A DNA stretch of 49,930 bases from Planctomycetota bacterium (GTDB taxonomy: Bacteria; Planctomycetota; Phycisphaerae; UBA1845). Under the pieces are notes generated by a model. The model was not told where the DNA came from and did no database searches. It saw nothing but the letters and a program-made list of their open reading frames with translations. The stretch spans positions 1 to 49,930 of the forward strand of contig JAJRSP010000138.1 in the NCBI GenBank assembly GCA_024278775.1, written 5' to 3'. The position numbers and the translations under genes were made by a program. Every line of letters starts with the position of its first letter. Within the stretch, counting starts at the first letter, position 1. Positions 41,956 to 49,930 of this stretch are shown here, piece by piece.

Positions 41956-43071
41956 CTAAATATTTTGCCCCGCGAAAAAAGCCGCCCCCATGCGGTCCGC
42001 CATCGGCTGATTGGAAAAAATCAACGGCAGGATGTACTGAGTCTCGGTATTCGGCGGCCTGAGATATTCCGCCATCTCCGTGCGCCAACGCGTGTTGAAC
42101 TCCATCAGCACATCCTGCGGGCTGGGCGCACCGATCGCCTCATGGGCGACGTCAGCCGCGATTTTCGCCGACCACATACCAGGGTAAATACCCTCCCCGC
42201 TGGTGGCTGACACAAATCCGCCCGCATCGCCAACAATCAGCGTGCGCTTGGCCACGTGCGTGTCCATCGCCAGCGCAACCGCCGCCGGCGTGGAGATCAC
42301 CTCGCTGCGGGCGGCTACGTCACTCAGGTCAACATCGATCAAATCGTGGGCCAACGCATGCTTGCACAGGGTGGTGATCTTGTGGATCGTCTCCGCCCGC
42401 TCGCCTCCCGTCTGCACACTGATCGTGACCCGGCCTCGACCGGACACCACAACACCAATGCCCCCGAAATTATCCAGACCGAGCACCACCGACACCTTGG
42501 GCGGACCTGTTTTCACATCCTCCGCCTCAACATGCGCTGCCCACCACCCCGAAGGAATACTGCCCGGACCGAGGCGAAGCTGATCCAGCAATTGCGATTT
42601 CCTCCCGGAAGCGAGAATCATCACCGACCCCCGCAACGGCACCCCTCTCGACGGTTCAGCCGTCACAAATTCCTCGCCCAACCGGATTTGGCCGATGGAC
42701 ATCGCGTCGTGAAACGACACCCCCGCCGACTCCGCAGCCCGGACGAGCTTCTCGTCGAACCCCGCACGGTCAATCAGATAACCCGGCGTTGACGGGAATT
42801 TCGGTGTCGCTGTCTTGGTGAAATCGGCGTTGAAAAACGCCACATTGTTGATCGGCACGGCGTCAAGATCTTTGAGCTTCACACCGATCTCGCCCAACAA
42901 CGGCACCACGCAACTCCCCAGCCAGCCCGCGCAAACGCGAGGCCGAGGGTGCTTGGCTGCATCGATCAACGCTACATGGCGATCCTTCGCAGCCATCGCC
43001 AGGGCAGCCGTCGCACCAGCCGGACCCGCCCCGACCACGATCGCATCAAATTGAGCTTCCGCCTTACTCAC
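41956..43071 (-). CDS. Geranylgeranyl-reductase-family flavoprotein
   Basis: 371 residues, GTG start with AAGGGAAGAG upstream. FAD-binding GAGPAGA near 14-20, the G-R/K-x loop in ILASGRKS near 155, and the second FAD motif TLIVGDAGGFVSATSGEGIYPGMWS near 275-300, typical of geranylgeranyl reductases. These reduce double bonds of isoprenoid chains in lipids, quinones or (bacterio)chlorophyll. The Cys in VCAGWLG near 47 matches the conserved redox Cys of this family. It lies 27 bp after the MCE gene and may use isoprenoid lipids moved by the Mla system; this link is speculative. Confidence 0.85.
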   Translation of the reverse strand: MSKAEAQFDAIVVGAGPAGATAALAMAAKDRHVALIDAAKHPRPRVCAGWLGSCVVPLLGEIGVKLKDLDAVPINNVAFFNADFTKTATPKFPSTPGYLIDRAGFDEKLVRAAESAGVSFHDAMSIGQIRLGEEFVTAEPSRGVPLRGSVMILASGRKSQLLDQLRLGPGSIPSGWWAAHVEAEDVKTGPPKVSVVLGLDNFGGIGVVVSGRGRVTISVQTGGERAETIHKITTLCKHALAHDLIDVDLSDVAARSEVISTPAAVALAMDTHVAKRTLIVGDAGGFVSATSGEGIYPGMWSAKIAADVAHEAIGAPSPQDVLMEFNTRWRTEMAEYLRPPNTETQYILPLIFSNQPMADRMGAAFFAGQNI

Positions 43072-43098
43072 TGCCGCTCTTCCCTTGACCGCATGGGT

Positions 43099-44448
43099 CT
43101 ATTCAATGTCCAGTAGTTTCCACAACGCCTGCTCAACCTGGGAGAATCGCGCGAGCGACTGTTCAAGCTCCCCGCGCACCGCCGCAAACGCCGGATCGTT
43201 CACCGGCGTCTCCCCACCGTTGGCTTCCACCATCGCAGCCAGACGCTCCGTCAAATCGTCCAGATGGGCTGACGCTTCGGTGAACTCCCGAACCGCGTCC
43301 AGAATATACGCCTGCCGCGATTCGGTCTCCGACGGCTTGTGAATCAATCGCCACGGCTGACGACGCAAGTCTTTCGCGACGGCTTTGAGATGCTCGCTCG
43401 CCTCCTTGGCATTGTCCACGATCGTAACAGCTCGATCCGCCCCCAGCACAGCCACGCGACGGACCTTGTCGCTGGCCACGTTCAGGTCCGCCAGCGCGCG
43501 GTTGATCCCGTCGGCTGCTTCGTGCGCTTTCTTTAACAGGCTTTTGGCCCGCGTCGGATCGAATTCGTCCACAATCGCCGGCACGACTGATTGATCAAGC
43601 GTGTCGACCATGTGCGTCACGCCTTCGACCGTTGTGCGCACATCCGCACGGTTCTCATCGATGATCGCAACGACACCCATCAGCGCCAAATCAACCTGAT
43701 CCAATCCACGATGAACTTTTGCCAATATCGACCCATCGTCGCCCGCCTGAAGCTGCGCGCGCATCGCACCCGTCACCGCATTGACGTTGGTCAAAATCGA
43801 ATCAATCTTGTGAATCAGTGCGGCTTTGCGATCGGGATCCACCGTATCCTTCAAGTCCTCGGTCATCGCGTTCACGTCGTCGAGGCTGACGTGAATCTTC
43901 GCAATAAGCGAGTCCGCCATAGACGGGTCAAGCTGACTCTTGATTTGCGACAGCAGACTGTCCGGGTCATCCGCGTCGAATTCGCGTGAAATACTGCTGA
44001 ATTGAGCCGCGAAACCCGCGACCTCCGCATACAAAGGCCCGCCGTCCGTCGCCCTCCGCTCAGCCGTCCCGCGATTCACAATGCGCAGCTGCCCCGTATC
44101 GCCCAGCAACGAACCCGACACGGTGATCGAGCAATCCTCGCGTAAGCCGACGGCGGTGCGCACCTCGCCCACCAGCTCAAAATACAAGAAATTCTCAGGC
44201 CCGCCCTCTTCACGCGAGGGGGCTTCCAGAAGCATTACCCGTTGAATACTGCCGACCTGTTGCGGGCCGCAGATAATCGGTGCCCCCGGCTTGATCCGCG
44301 GAACGTCCTGATCGTGCCCGATCCGCACCACGATAGGCTCGGTCTCGTCGAAACTCTGCCCGCCGATGTACATCACGCCGACGACGAACAAAACCAGACT
44401 GAGCGTCACCGCGAGGCCAAGCTTAAAGCTGTCACGCTGCCGTCCCAT
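43099..44448 (-). CDS. MCE/MlaD-family lipid transport protein
   Basis: 449 residues, ATG with AAGGA 7 nt upstream. One N-terminal membrane anchor (about 11-30), then an MCE domain (about 38-130) with the typical VRIGHDQDVPRIKPGAPIICGPQQVGSIQRV and GSLLGDTGQLRIV stretches. About 300 residues of long helical coiled-coil follow, ending at the C-terminus. MCE proteins form hexameric rings or tunnels that carry lipids between membranes. Partner ATPase and permease genes lie 315 bp upstream. Helix length is well above the E. coli MlaD plan, closer to longer MCE proteins. Confidence 0.9.
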   Translation of the reverse strand: MGRQRDSFKLGLAVTLSLVLFVVGVMYIGGQSFDETEPIVVRIGHDQDVPRIKPGAPIICGPQQVGSIQRVMLLEAPSREEGGPENFLYFELVGEVRTAVGLREDCSITVSGSLLGDTGQLRIVNRGTAERRATDGGPLYAEVAGFAAQFSSISREFDADDPDSLLSQIKSQLDPSMADSLIAKIHVSLDDVNAMTEDLKDTVDPDRKAALIHKIDSILTNVNAVTGAMRAQLQAGDDGSILAKVHRGLDQVDLALMGVVAIIDENRADVRTTVEGVTHMVDTLDQSVVPAIVDEFDPTRAKSLLKKAHEAADGINRALADLNVASDKVRRVAVLGADRAVTIVDNAKEASEHLKAVAKDLRRQPWRLIHKPSETESRQAYILDAVREFTEASAHLDDLTERLAAMVEANGGETPVNDPAFAAVRGELEQSLARFSQVEQALWKLLDIE

Positions 44449-44762
44449 TCAAGTCCTTCGATTCAAAAAGAAAACAATGACTCATCATTCCTGAGCGATG
44501 CGTCCCTATTTCGGTTTTTCAGGGACGACTATTTCCTGCCCTCTCCTTGCGACAATAAACATTCCCTCCGCAAGACCGGACATCCCAATCTTTTCCCCCC
44601 TTGCAAAGGGGGGATACAGGGGGGGGGCCAGGACCGGAACAACATTTCACTTCGCAAGAAGAACCTCCCCCAGCCCCTCCTTGTCAAGGAGGGGAGGAAG
44701 AGAACATTCGTTACCGCGCAGCCGCATCATAGCGGCTTTCACACTTCGCGAGAATGGACCGA
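44449..44762. other. 314-bp gap inside the Mla cluster
   Basis: Between the MlaF-like stop and the MCE start. Most of it is the dual-hairpin element copy 2 (44587-44702). No gene seen. Confidence 0.6.
44587..44702 (+). repeat. Dual-hairpin CCCCCCTTGCAAAGGGGGG element, copy 2
   Basis: Same element as 39663-39775, with both hairpins, in the same direction. It stands within the lipid-transport cluster, where it could act as a terminator or processing site between the ATPase and MCE genes. Confidence 0.85.
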
Positions 44763-45662
44763 CTACTCGCCCGCGATAATCAACTTCTCAAATTCCGTCA
44801 TGCCGTCGGCATCGGTGATAGGCCCTTCGCTCGCGCCCCGCAGGAACTGGTGCATCAACCGCTCGTCACGCCCGTCGAGCGTCCCGGGGTCGGCATCGCG
44901 AATACGCTCAAACTCGCAACGGTCGCCGATCTTCAGCACCCGCCCCTTGTCCAGCATGACCATGCGGTCCGCAATGCGAAAAGCCGAGTCCATTTCATGC
45001 GTCACCACGACACTCGTCACCTGCAATTTCCGAGACAAATCCATCATCAACCCGTCGATGGCTGCACTGGTAACCGGGTCCAAACCCGCCGACGGCTCGT
45101 CGTATAAGAGAATCTCCGGATCGAGCGCCGTCGCCCGTGCCAAACCCGCACGCTTTTTCTGGCCACCCGAAAGCTGCGACGGCATCTTGTTGCGATGGGC
45201 GAGCATCTTCACCTGCTGGAGCTTGAGCGTCACAACGATGTCAATAATCGACGCATCAACGTACGAATGCTCGATCAACGGCAACGCCACGTTCTCCGCC
45301 AGCGTCATCGAGCCAAACAACGCCCCGCTCTGAAAGAGTATCCCGAAGCGCTTGCGCAGCTCGTTCAAGCCATCCTCGCCCATGAGCGCAATGTCCGCCG
45401 GCTCGCGCATGTTCTTGGTGAAAAACAGAATGTGCCCGCCATTGACGGAGTATTCGCCGATCAAACAATTCAGCAGCGTGCTCTTGCCGCAACCGCTGCC
45501 GCCCATAATCACCAGCGTTTCGCCGCGGCGAATATCGAACGTCACACCGTCCAGAACGCGGATCACACCGCCTTCGCCCGTCGGAAACTCCTTGACCACG
45601 TCGCGAACCGAAATCGCCAAATCAGTCGCCGATCCCCGAGCGCTCGCCACCTCAGACTCCAT
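44763..45662 (-). CDS. Mla-type ABC transporter ATP-binding protein
   Basis: 299 residues from ATG 45662, whose ATG overlaps the permease stop (TGATG). Walker A GGSGCGKST near 56-64, Q-loop FGILFQSGALFGSMTLAENV typical of MlaF, signature LSGGQKKRAGLARA, Walker B ILLYDEPSAGLDP and switch H in VVTHEMDSA. Energises lipid transport between inner membrane and MCE partner. It is part of the minus-strand cluster STAS-permease-ATPase. Confidence 0.93.
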   Translation of the reverse strand: MESEVASARGSATDLAISVRDVVKEFPTGEGGVIRVLDGVTFDIRRGETLVIMGGSGCGKSTLLNCLIGEYSVNGGHILFFTKNMREPADIALMGEDGLNELRKRFGILFQSGALFGSMTLAENVALPLIEHSYVDASIIDIVVTLKLQQVKMLAHRNKMPSQLSGGQKKRAGLARATALDPEILLYDEPSAGLDPVTSAAIDGLMMDLSRKLQVTSVVVTHEMDSAFRIADRMVMLDKGRVLKIGDRCEFERIRDADPGTLDGRDERLMHQFLRGASEGPITDADGMTEFEKLIIAGE

Positions 45663-46528
45663 CAAATTCCCAACGCATAGAAAACGGCGGTAAACATGGC
45701 ATCGATACCGATCAATGCCACAATCGACTTGACCACCGTCGCCGTCGTCGCCCGGCCAACGCCCTCCGCACCGCCCGAGACGTTCAATCCCTCATAGCAC
45801 GCGATCAACGCAATCACCGCACCGAACACACAAGCCTTGACCAAACCCGTGACGAAATCCGTCATCTTCAGGGCGTCCAGCGTCAGATTTATATACAAAG
45901 ACGGCGGGACATCCAGAATGAACACGGAGGTCAGAAACCCGCCGAAAACACCGATGTAGTCCGCCATCACCGTCAGAACGACGATCATCCCCGCTGTGGC
46001 CAACACACGCGGCGTGACAAGAAACCGCACCGGGTTCAGGGCGTGTGCGCGCAACGCCTTGATCTCCTCAGCCTCCACCATCGCCCCGATCTCAGCCGCG
46101 ATGGACGCGCCCGCGAAACCGCTCAGCACAATCCCCGTCAACAGCGGTCCCAACTCACGCACCACGGCGATACCGACCACGTCCGCCACACGCTCCAACT
46201 GCCCGTACGATTGAAGCGTCGGCGCCATCTGCAACGCCAGGATCATGCCGATGAAGATTTGAACCAGGAAAACAATCGAGATGCTCCGAACACCAACCCG
46301 CACCATCTGGTGAACCAACGCAGGCCAACCGAACCTGATCCGCGACTGAAACACGCCGCGAAAAGCCCACACCAGCGCATCGTAAAACAGATAAGTTACG
46401 CCGCCGACAAAGCTGAGAATCGACACAAGACGCGATGCCTGATCCCGCGTAATCGAACCCACGCCCGAAATCGCGCGATAGGCGATGTGGCTGCGACCGG
46501 CGGTGGATTCGGAAGACGGGTCACTCAT
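45662..46528 (-). CDS. Mla-type ABC transporter permease (MlaE family)
   Basis: 288 residues. MlaE pattern is clear: GVRSISIVFLVQIFIGMILALQ, IAVVRELGPLLTGIVLSGFAGASIAAEIGAMVEAEEIKAL (contains the conserved REL and GA-x-x-AE-x-G-x-M motifs), and PRVLATAGMIVVLTVMADYIG. Five membrane helices. Overlaps the STAS gene by 4 bp (ATGA) and the ATPase start by 1 bp. ATG start. Confidence 0.94.
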   Translation of the reverse strand: MSDPSSESTAGRSHIAYRAISGVGSITRDQASRLVSILSFVGGVTYLFYDALVWAFRGVFQSRIRFGWPALVHQMVRVGVRSISIVFLVQIFIGMILALQMAPTLQSYGQLERVADVVGIAVVRELGPLLTGIVLSGFAGASIAAEIGAMVEAEEIKALRAHALNPVRFLVTPRVLATAGMIVVLTVMADYIGVFGGFLTSVFILDVPPSLYINLTLDALKMTDFVTGLVKACVFGAVIALIACYEGLNVSGGAEGVGRATTATVVKSIVALIGIDAMFTAVFYALGI

Positions 46529-46863
46529 GCAGCCGGAATCTCACTTTCCGATTCGGCGACCGTGAAGAATTTATCCAGACGCGTGATTTCCAGGACACTC
46601 CGCACACGCTCACCCGGGCTGAGCAACACCAGAGTCTGATTCTTTTTCTTAAGCCTGCGAAACACCTCGACCAGCGTGCCCACACCGGACGAATCGATGT
46701 ACCGCACCTCCGACAGATCAAGCACCAGTTGCTTCAAATCCCCCGCACATATCTTCACCAGCCCCTTGTGAAACTCCGGTGCCTGATGCATGTCGATCTC
46801 GCCGGAAAGCCGAACCGTCGTCGTCGCACCGTCCTGCGTAACTTCTTTGATGATCTCACTCAT
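46525..46863 (-). CDS. STAS-domain protein (MlaB/anti-anti-sigma type)
   Basis: 112 residues. Typical STAS fold with TTTVRLSGEIDMHQAPEFHKGL, LVLDLSEVRYIDSSGVGTLVEVFRRL and LLSPGERVRSVLEITRLDKFF. The Ser in YIDSSGVG is the site phosphorylated in SpoIIAA/RsbV-type proteins. In Mla systems MlaB is also a STAS protein bound to the ATPase. Its 4-bp overlap with the permease and 8-bp overlap with the kinase-type gene suggest it links the two. Both an MlaB role and an anti-anti-sigma role fit. Confidence 0.9.
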   Translation of the reverse strand: MSEIIKEVTQDGATTTVRLSGEIDMHQAPEFHKGLVKICAGDLKQLVLDLSEVRYIDSSGVGTLVEVFRRLKKKNQTLVLLSPGERVRSVLEITRLDKFFTVAESESEIPAA

Positions 46864-47272
46864 GGGGCGAAAGCCTTTTGAACATGTCCAGTTGCATCCC
46901 GCCGCCGTCGGCAGGAGCGTACGACACCTCGTCCATCACCGTTCTGATGATGTGTACACCCAGCCCACCCGGGCGTACATCGTCCAGATCCCGACCGACG
47001 ATCTTCGCCGGATCCACCTGCTTGCCAAAGTCCCGGATCGTCACGCGAATGCCCGCGCCTGTATCCGCGTCCGACAATACCCGGCTGATACACACATCGA
47101 TCGGCTTGTCGCAAGGGCCGCCATAACCGTGACGAATCACATTGGTAAGCGCCTCGTCGACCGCCAGCATGATTTGTCCAATCGCGTCCTCGGCGAACCC
47201 GGACGACTGCGCGACCCGGTCCACCTCGATCCGCACCGAGGCCAACGCCTCCGGATCACTGGCGATGCGCAA
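46856..47272 (-). CDS. RsbW-like ATP-binding anti-sigma/serine kinase
   Basis: 138 residues, TTG start assumed (the frame is limited by a TAG about seven codons upstream). The GHKL ATPase pattern is intact: N-box DEALTNVIRHGY near 39-50, G1 VTIRDFGKQVDP, G2 PGGLGVHIIRTVMDEVSY. In SpoIIAB/RsbW proteins this domain binds a sigma factor or phosphorylates a STAS partner. Here the STAS gene overlaps it by 8 bp. No sigma-B-like gene is adjacent. Confidence 0.9.
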   Translation of the reverse strand: MRIASDPEALASVRIEVDRVAQSSGFAEDAIGQIMLAVDEALTNVIRHGYGGPCDKPIDVCISRVLSDADTGAGIRVTIRDFGKQVDPAKIVGRDLDDVRPGGLGVHIIRTVMDEVSYAPADGGGMQLDMFKRLSPHE

Positions 47273-47301
47273 TCGGATGCAAACTTCGTCCTACAAAGCC
47301 G

Positions 47302-47715
47302 TCACCTCTTCGGAACCGCTGCGGGGGCGGTGTCGCCAGCCTCGGAACGCACCGTCAGATACAACCGCCAAGCCTCAACCGCTCGGCTGCGCTGCTCGGC
47401 ATCGTCCGCGTAATCGTAATCCAACCTCATACCCGTCAGCTTCTCCAACGCAATGATGGCCGCAAAGCGAACAGCCGAATCCTCGTCCTCGAGACGGTCC
47501 ACAAGCGCCGCCACACGATCGACATCGCCCGCGCGAGCAGCCTGACGAATCGCACGAACCCGCTGCCCCGCGTCAACAGAGGAAATACCCGTCCCCTCAG
47601 GATGGACGGACCGACCGCATCCCGCGCACAATAGAGAAAGACCGGACGCGACGCACCAGGGCACGACGAGCGCCGAAATCCGCAAACGGGAACATGCTCG
47701 GTTGATTCGGTTCAT
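47302..47715 (-). CDS. Small HEAT-repeat-like lipoprotein
   Basis: 137 residues from ATG 47715 (a GTG three codons upstream is possible). N-terminal hydrophobic region ending GLSLLCAGC is a lipobox, so it is probably membrane-anchored on the outer face of the inner membrane or outer membrane. Residues about 50-100 look like one to two HEAT-type helix pairs (VDRVAALVDRLEDEDSAVRFAAIIALEKLTG). No catalytic motif. It lies 29 bp upstream of the RsbW-like gene in the same direction, so it may be the first gene of that operon. Confidence 0.6.
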   Translation of the reverse strand: MNRINRACSRLRISALVVPWCVASGLSLLCAGCGRSVHPEGTGISSVDAGQRVRAIRQAARAGDVDRVAALVDRLEDEDSAVRFAAIIALEKLTGMRLDYDYADDAEQRSRAVEAWRLYLTVRSEAGDTAPAAVPKR

Positions 47716-47841
47716 GGGAATCACGGCGGTCGTCGATTATAGGGGTCGCCCAATGGCGTGCAAATGCTTTATTGAAACCGACTTCTGATTCTCAAACAGC
47801 CCGGCGACAACGCGCCGATCTCGAAAAAGGGAGACCGTTTC

Positions 47842-48777
47842 TTGGCCAACGAGCCTTACACAATCCTTCAGCCGGACCGCAATCACCCCATGTGGACCGA
47901 AGCCCTGCGGCTCGCGGTCACCTCCCCCGACGCCGGCCCCCGGCAGGCAGACCAGAACATCCGACACCTGCTCGAATCCGCAGCCGTTCAAAAAATGACC
48001 CTTCGCCCGTTTTGCCTCGTCCGCACCCCCCAGCCGATCGAAGCCTCAATCATCGCACTGCGTTCACCAGGCCGAACAGCGATGCTGCTCATAGGTCTGC
48101 GTTCCGAAGAAAACCCGCCCGAAGCCCTCAAAACGCTGATCGAAACGACCGCCCGCGAACTCGCCGGCGAGGATGTCGTCCTCCTGCAATCGCTCGTCGC
48201 CCCCGAGCAGATCGCGACGGCCACCAGCCTGCGTGACACCGGGTTCACCTATCTTGCGGAATTGGTCTACATGGAAAGCCCGATCCGCAACCAACGGCCC
48301 AATCGACCCAGCCCGCACAATCTTCGCCATCTTGCCTATTCTGACGCGCTGCACGAACAATTTGTCTCAGCCGTGGACCTCACCTATCGCGAAAGCCTGG
48401 ATTGCCCGGGTCTGAGCGGCACGCGCGATCCCCACGACGTCGTCCTCGGGCATCGCCATACCGGAGATTGCGACCCCGTGCGGGACTGGCATCTCACCAT
48501 GATCGACGACGAACCTGCGGGCGTGTTGCTGCTCTCGCGTGTTTGCGGTCGCCCGCTTACCGAGGTCGTTTATCTCGGCGTCACGCCCGCGGCGCGCGGC
48601 AAGGGTGTTGGCGATGCGTTACTCTCGCTCGCGTTTGACGTTGCGCGCAAAAGCAAGTCCCGCGCGATCACATTGGCCGTCGATCGCGCCAACACGTTTG
48701 CGCGCGACCTTTACGCCCGCTGGGAATTCTCACCGATCGCAAGCCGCCGGGCGTGGATTCGTCGTATGCCTTTGTGA
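47842..48777 (+). CDS. GNAT-family acetyltransferase, probably tandem-domain
   Basis: 311 residues, TTG start with AAGGGAGA upstream. The C-terminal GNAT domain (about 145-311) has the acetyl-CoA loop VTPAARGKGVGDALLS near 253-268 and the C-terminal signature ANTFARDLYARWEFSPI. The first half (about 1-140) may be a second, degenerate GNAT domain, the layout found in mycothiol-synthase-like proteins. Substrate unknown. Confidence 0.85.
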   Translation: MANEPYTILQPDRNHPMWTEALRLAVTSPDAGPRQADQNIRHLLESAAVQKMTLRPFCLVRTPQPIEASIIALRSPGRTAMLLIGLRSEENPPEALKTLIETTARELAGEDVVLLQSLVAPEQIATATSLRDTGFTYLAELVYMESPIRNQRPNRPSPHNLRHLAYSDALHEQFVSAVDLTYRESLDCPGLSGTRDPHDVVLGHRHTGDCDPVRDWHLTMIDDEPAGVLLLSRVCGRPLTEVVYLGVTPAARGKGVGDALLSLAFDVARKSKSRAITLAVDRANTFARDLYARWEFSPIASRRAWIRRMPL

Positions 48778-48806
48778 ATGCAGAGGCTGCGCTTCTTTTC
48801 ACCGAA

Positions 48807-48815
48807 CTATCCACA
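48807..48815 (+). promoter_or_regulatory. DnaA-box-like site
   Basis: CTATCCACA differs from the consensus TTATCCACA at the first base. It stands 282 bp upstream of dnaA, where it might serve as an autoregulatory or origin site. Confidence 0.5.
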
Positions 48816-48926
48816 ACCCACCGGCTAATGTGCTTAATCTGTGTGTTGATTTTTTTTTCGGCGCGTAACCCTTTGTCCTGTTAAAAGCAACGCAACACAC
48901 AGGGTGAATGCCGGGGTAATTACGTG

Positions 48927-48955
48927 TTGACGTTGCGCAGGCGGAGTGTTAATTT
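48927..48955 (+). promoter_or_regulatory. Candidate dnaA promoter
   Basis: TTGACG (48927-48932), 17-bp spacer, TAATTT (48950-48955). The start codon is about 140 bp downstream. Confidence 0.5.
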
Positions 48956-49096
48956 TGACGCTCGTCGTGGCGGCAATGTTGACCGAAACGGCGAACTTGA
49001 TTCGGCCTGTCAAAGGCGAAAGCCTCGCGTCCAGAGTTTTGACAAAATCAAAGTTTTTCGCGCCCGTTTCAAAGGGCAAGTGGTGGATGTACGCGC

Positions 49097-49930
49097 ATGG
49101 ACCCAAGAGTAAACGAGCTTCACGATCGAATCGCCCAAAAAGTCGGCCCCCAGCGGTACAAAGTCTGGTTCAAGGGGACGACCGAGTTCGCCTTCGCCGA
49201 CGAATTCGTCAGCGTGAGCGTTCCCAATCAGTTTGTCGGAAGCTGGATCGAAAAACACTTCGTGGAGGTCATCCGCAGAATTTCCTCGGACCTCGCGGGC
49301 AAAACGCTCGACGTTGCGTTTGTGATCGATCCCGAACTTGCGAAGAATCTGCGTAAAAAACAGCCCGATTCGCAGGTGGACTTCGTCACCAACAACCCCG
49401 AACGCGAAGCCCGGGCACGCAAGAAACTCGGCTCGCCACCACCCGCCGCTGTGCCCGATCGCTCCTTCGCAGAATTCGTCGTCGGGGAATCGAACCGGTT
49501 GGCCTACACGACGGCCATCTCCGTCGCGGAAGCGCCCTCGGGCCGGCAGTTCAACCCGCTGTTCATTCACGGCGGGTGCGGAATCGGCAAGACGCACCTG
49601 CTCCAGGCCATCTACCACCGGCTCAAGGAAGCCCTGCCGAACAAGACGTGTCGCTATCTCACCGGCGAGGATTTTACAAACAATTACATTTTCGCGCTCA
49701 AATCCGGGGAGATCGATTCGTTCCGCCACCGTTACCGCAACGTCGATGTGCTGATCATCGACGACGTCCACTTTTTCTCGAACAAAGTCGGTACGCAGAA
49801 CGAGTTCCTGCATACCTTCAACGCCATCGACATCGGCTGCCGTCAACTGGTTCTCGCTTCGGACGCCCACCCGAAAATGATCAGCCAGATGTCCGAATCG
49901 CTCGTGACGCGCTTCGTGTCCGGCATGGTC
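49097..49930 (+). CDS. Replication initiator DnaA (partial, 3' end cut by window)
   Basis: The first 278 codons are present and the gene runs past the window end. It opens MDPRVNELHDRIAQKVGPQRYKVWFKGT (domain I, binds DnaB/partners), followed by a short linker. AAA+ domain III is visible from FVVGESNRLAYT: P-loop GGCGIGKTHLLQA near 158-170, Walker B VLIIDDVHFFSNK near 217-229, and sensor LVLASDAHPK near 251-260. The canonical P-loop is GGVGLGKTH, so the variant residues are conservative apart from Cys for Val. DnaA loads the replicative helicase at the origin. It is often near oriC. Confidence 0.97.
   Translation, partial: MDPRVNELHDRIAQKVGPQRYKVWFKGTTEFAFADEFVSVSVPNQFVGSWIEKHFVEVIRRISSDLAGKTLDVAFVIDPELAKNLRKKQPDSQVDFVTNNPEREARARKKLGSPPPAAVPDRSFAEFVVGESNRLAYTTAISVAEAPSGRQFNPLFIHGGCGIGKTHLLQAIYHRLKEALPNKTCRYLTGEDFTNNYIFALKSGEIDSFRHRYRNVDVLIIDDVHFFSNKVGTQNEFLHTFNAIDIGCRQLVLASDAHPKMISQMSESLVTRFVSGMV

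Larger units (their letters stand above)
48778..49096. other. Region upstream of dnaA, candidate origin area
   Basis: Gene-free 319 bp, less GC-rich than the genes around. Contains a DnaA-box-like CTATCCACA (48807-48815, eight of nine positions of TTATCCACA), a TTGATTTTTTTTT tract near 48845-48860 and a promoter-like pair. Only one good DnaA box is seen, so an origin here is uncertain. Confidence 0.4.

Overview
The window looks like chromosomal DNA of a GC-rich member of the Planctomycetota, possibly Phycisphaerae-like. This is inferred from gene content, not from a marker gene. The pointers are an ECF sigma factor paired with a pseudopilin-like anti-sigma protein, a second ECF sigma factor paired with a Ser/Thr kinase, a zinc-ribbon/GYF-like membrane protein, a huge secreted protease ending in dockerin- and cohesin-like segments, frequent GTG/TTG starts, and several families of short interspersed palindromic repeats between genes. 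No rRNA, tRNA, CRISPR array or intact insertion sequence was seen. The dnaA gene runs off the right end, so that end may lie close to the replication origin.

Layout. 0-2.8 kb: ECF sigma/anti-sigma pair, divergent from an L,D-transpeptidase. 2.8-9.6 kb: a GAF-type sigma-54 activator, a TPR-YggX fusion, a zinc-ribbon membrane protein, a histone-deacetylase-family enzyme and an M1-type metallopeptidase lipoprotein. 9.6-13.2 kb: a small heat shock gene behind a near-consensus sigma-54 promoter, then miaA overlapping an ABC exporter pair. 13.2-18.9 kb: a serine protease lipoprotein flanked by inverted repeat copies, a sulfotransferase, mutL and a TIM-barrel protein whose last codons are a repeat copy. 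19-24.6 kb: kinase/ECF pair, an unknown protein, a secreted LTxxQ-like protein and a TPR protein. 24.7-26.7 kb: a YchF-like P-loop protein, a thiamine-binding-family protein and a flavin reductase. 26.8-29.0 kb: an overlapping nucleotidyltransferase and dGTPase pair with a less GC-rich look. 29.9-36.9 kb: a receiver-GAF-HD-GYP regulator and a 1639-residue secreted metalloprotease with eight 165-bp tandem repeats. 37-40.3 kb: nadC, an unknown protein, a PIG-L deacetylase and a hotdog thioesterase. 40.4-43.1 kb: a CPBP membrane protease, two 41-codon paralogous peptide genes and a geranylgeranyl-reductase-like flavoprotein. 43.1-47.7 kb: an Mla-type lipid transport cluster (MCE, ATPase, permease) joined by overlapping genes to a STAS protein and an RsbW-like kinase, plus a HEAT-like lipoprotein. 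47.8-49.9 kb: a GNAT protein, a possible origin/promoter region and dnaA.

The most unusual item is the pair of 41-residue acidic, hydrophobic paralogous peptides. Each has its own Shine-Dalgarno site and promoter-like sequence. One is followed by a strong terminator and the other lies 37 bp upstream of a CPBP-family membrane protease gene, a family that includes bacteriocin-immunity proteins. Other leads are the nucleotidyltransferase-dGTPase pair (possible phage defence by dNTP depletion), the STAS/anti-sigma-kinase switch attached to a lipid ABC transporter, and sigma-54 control of an Hsp20 gene.
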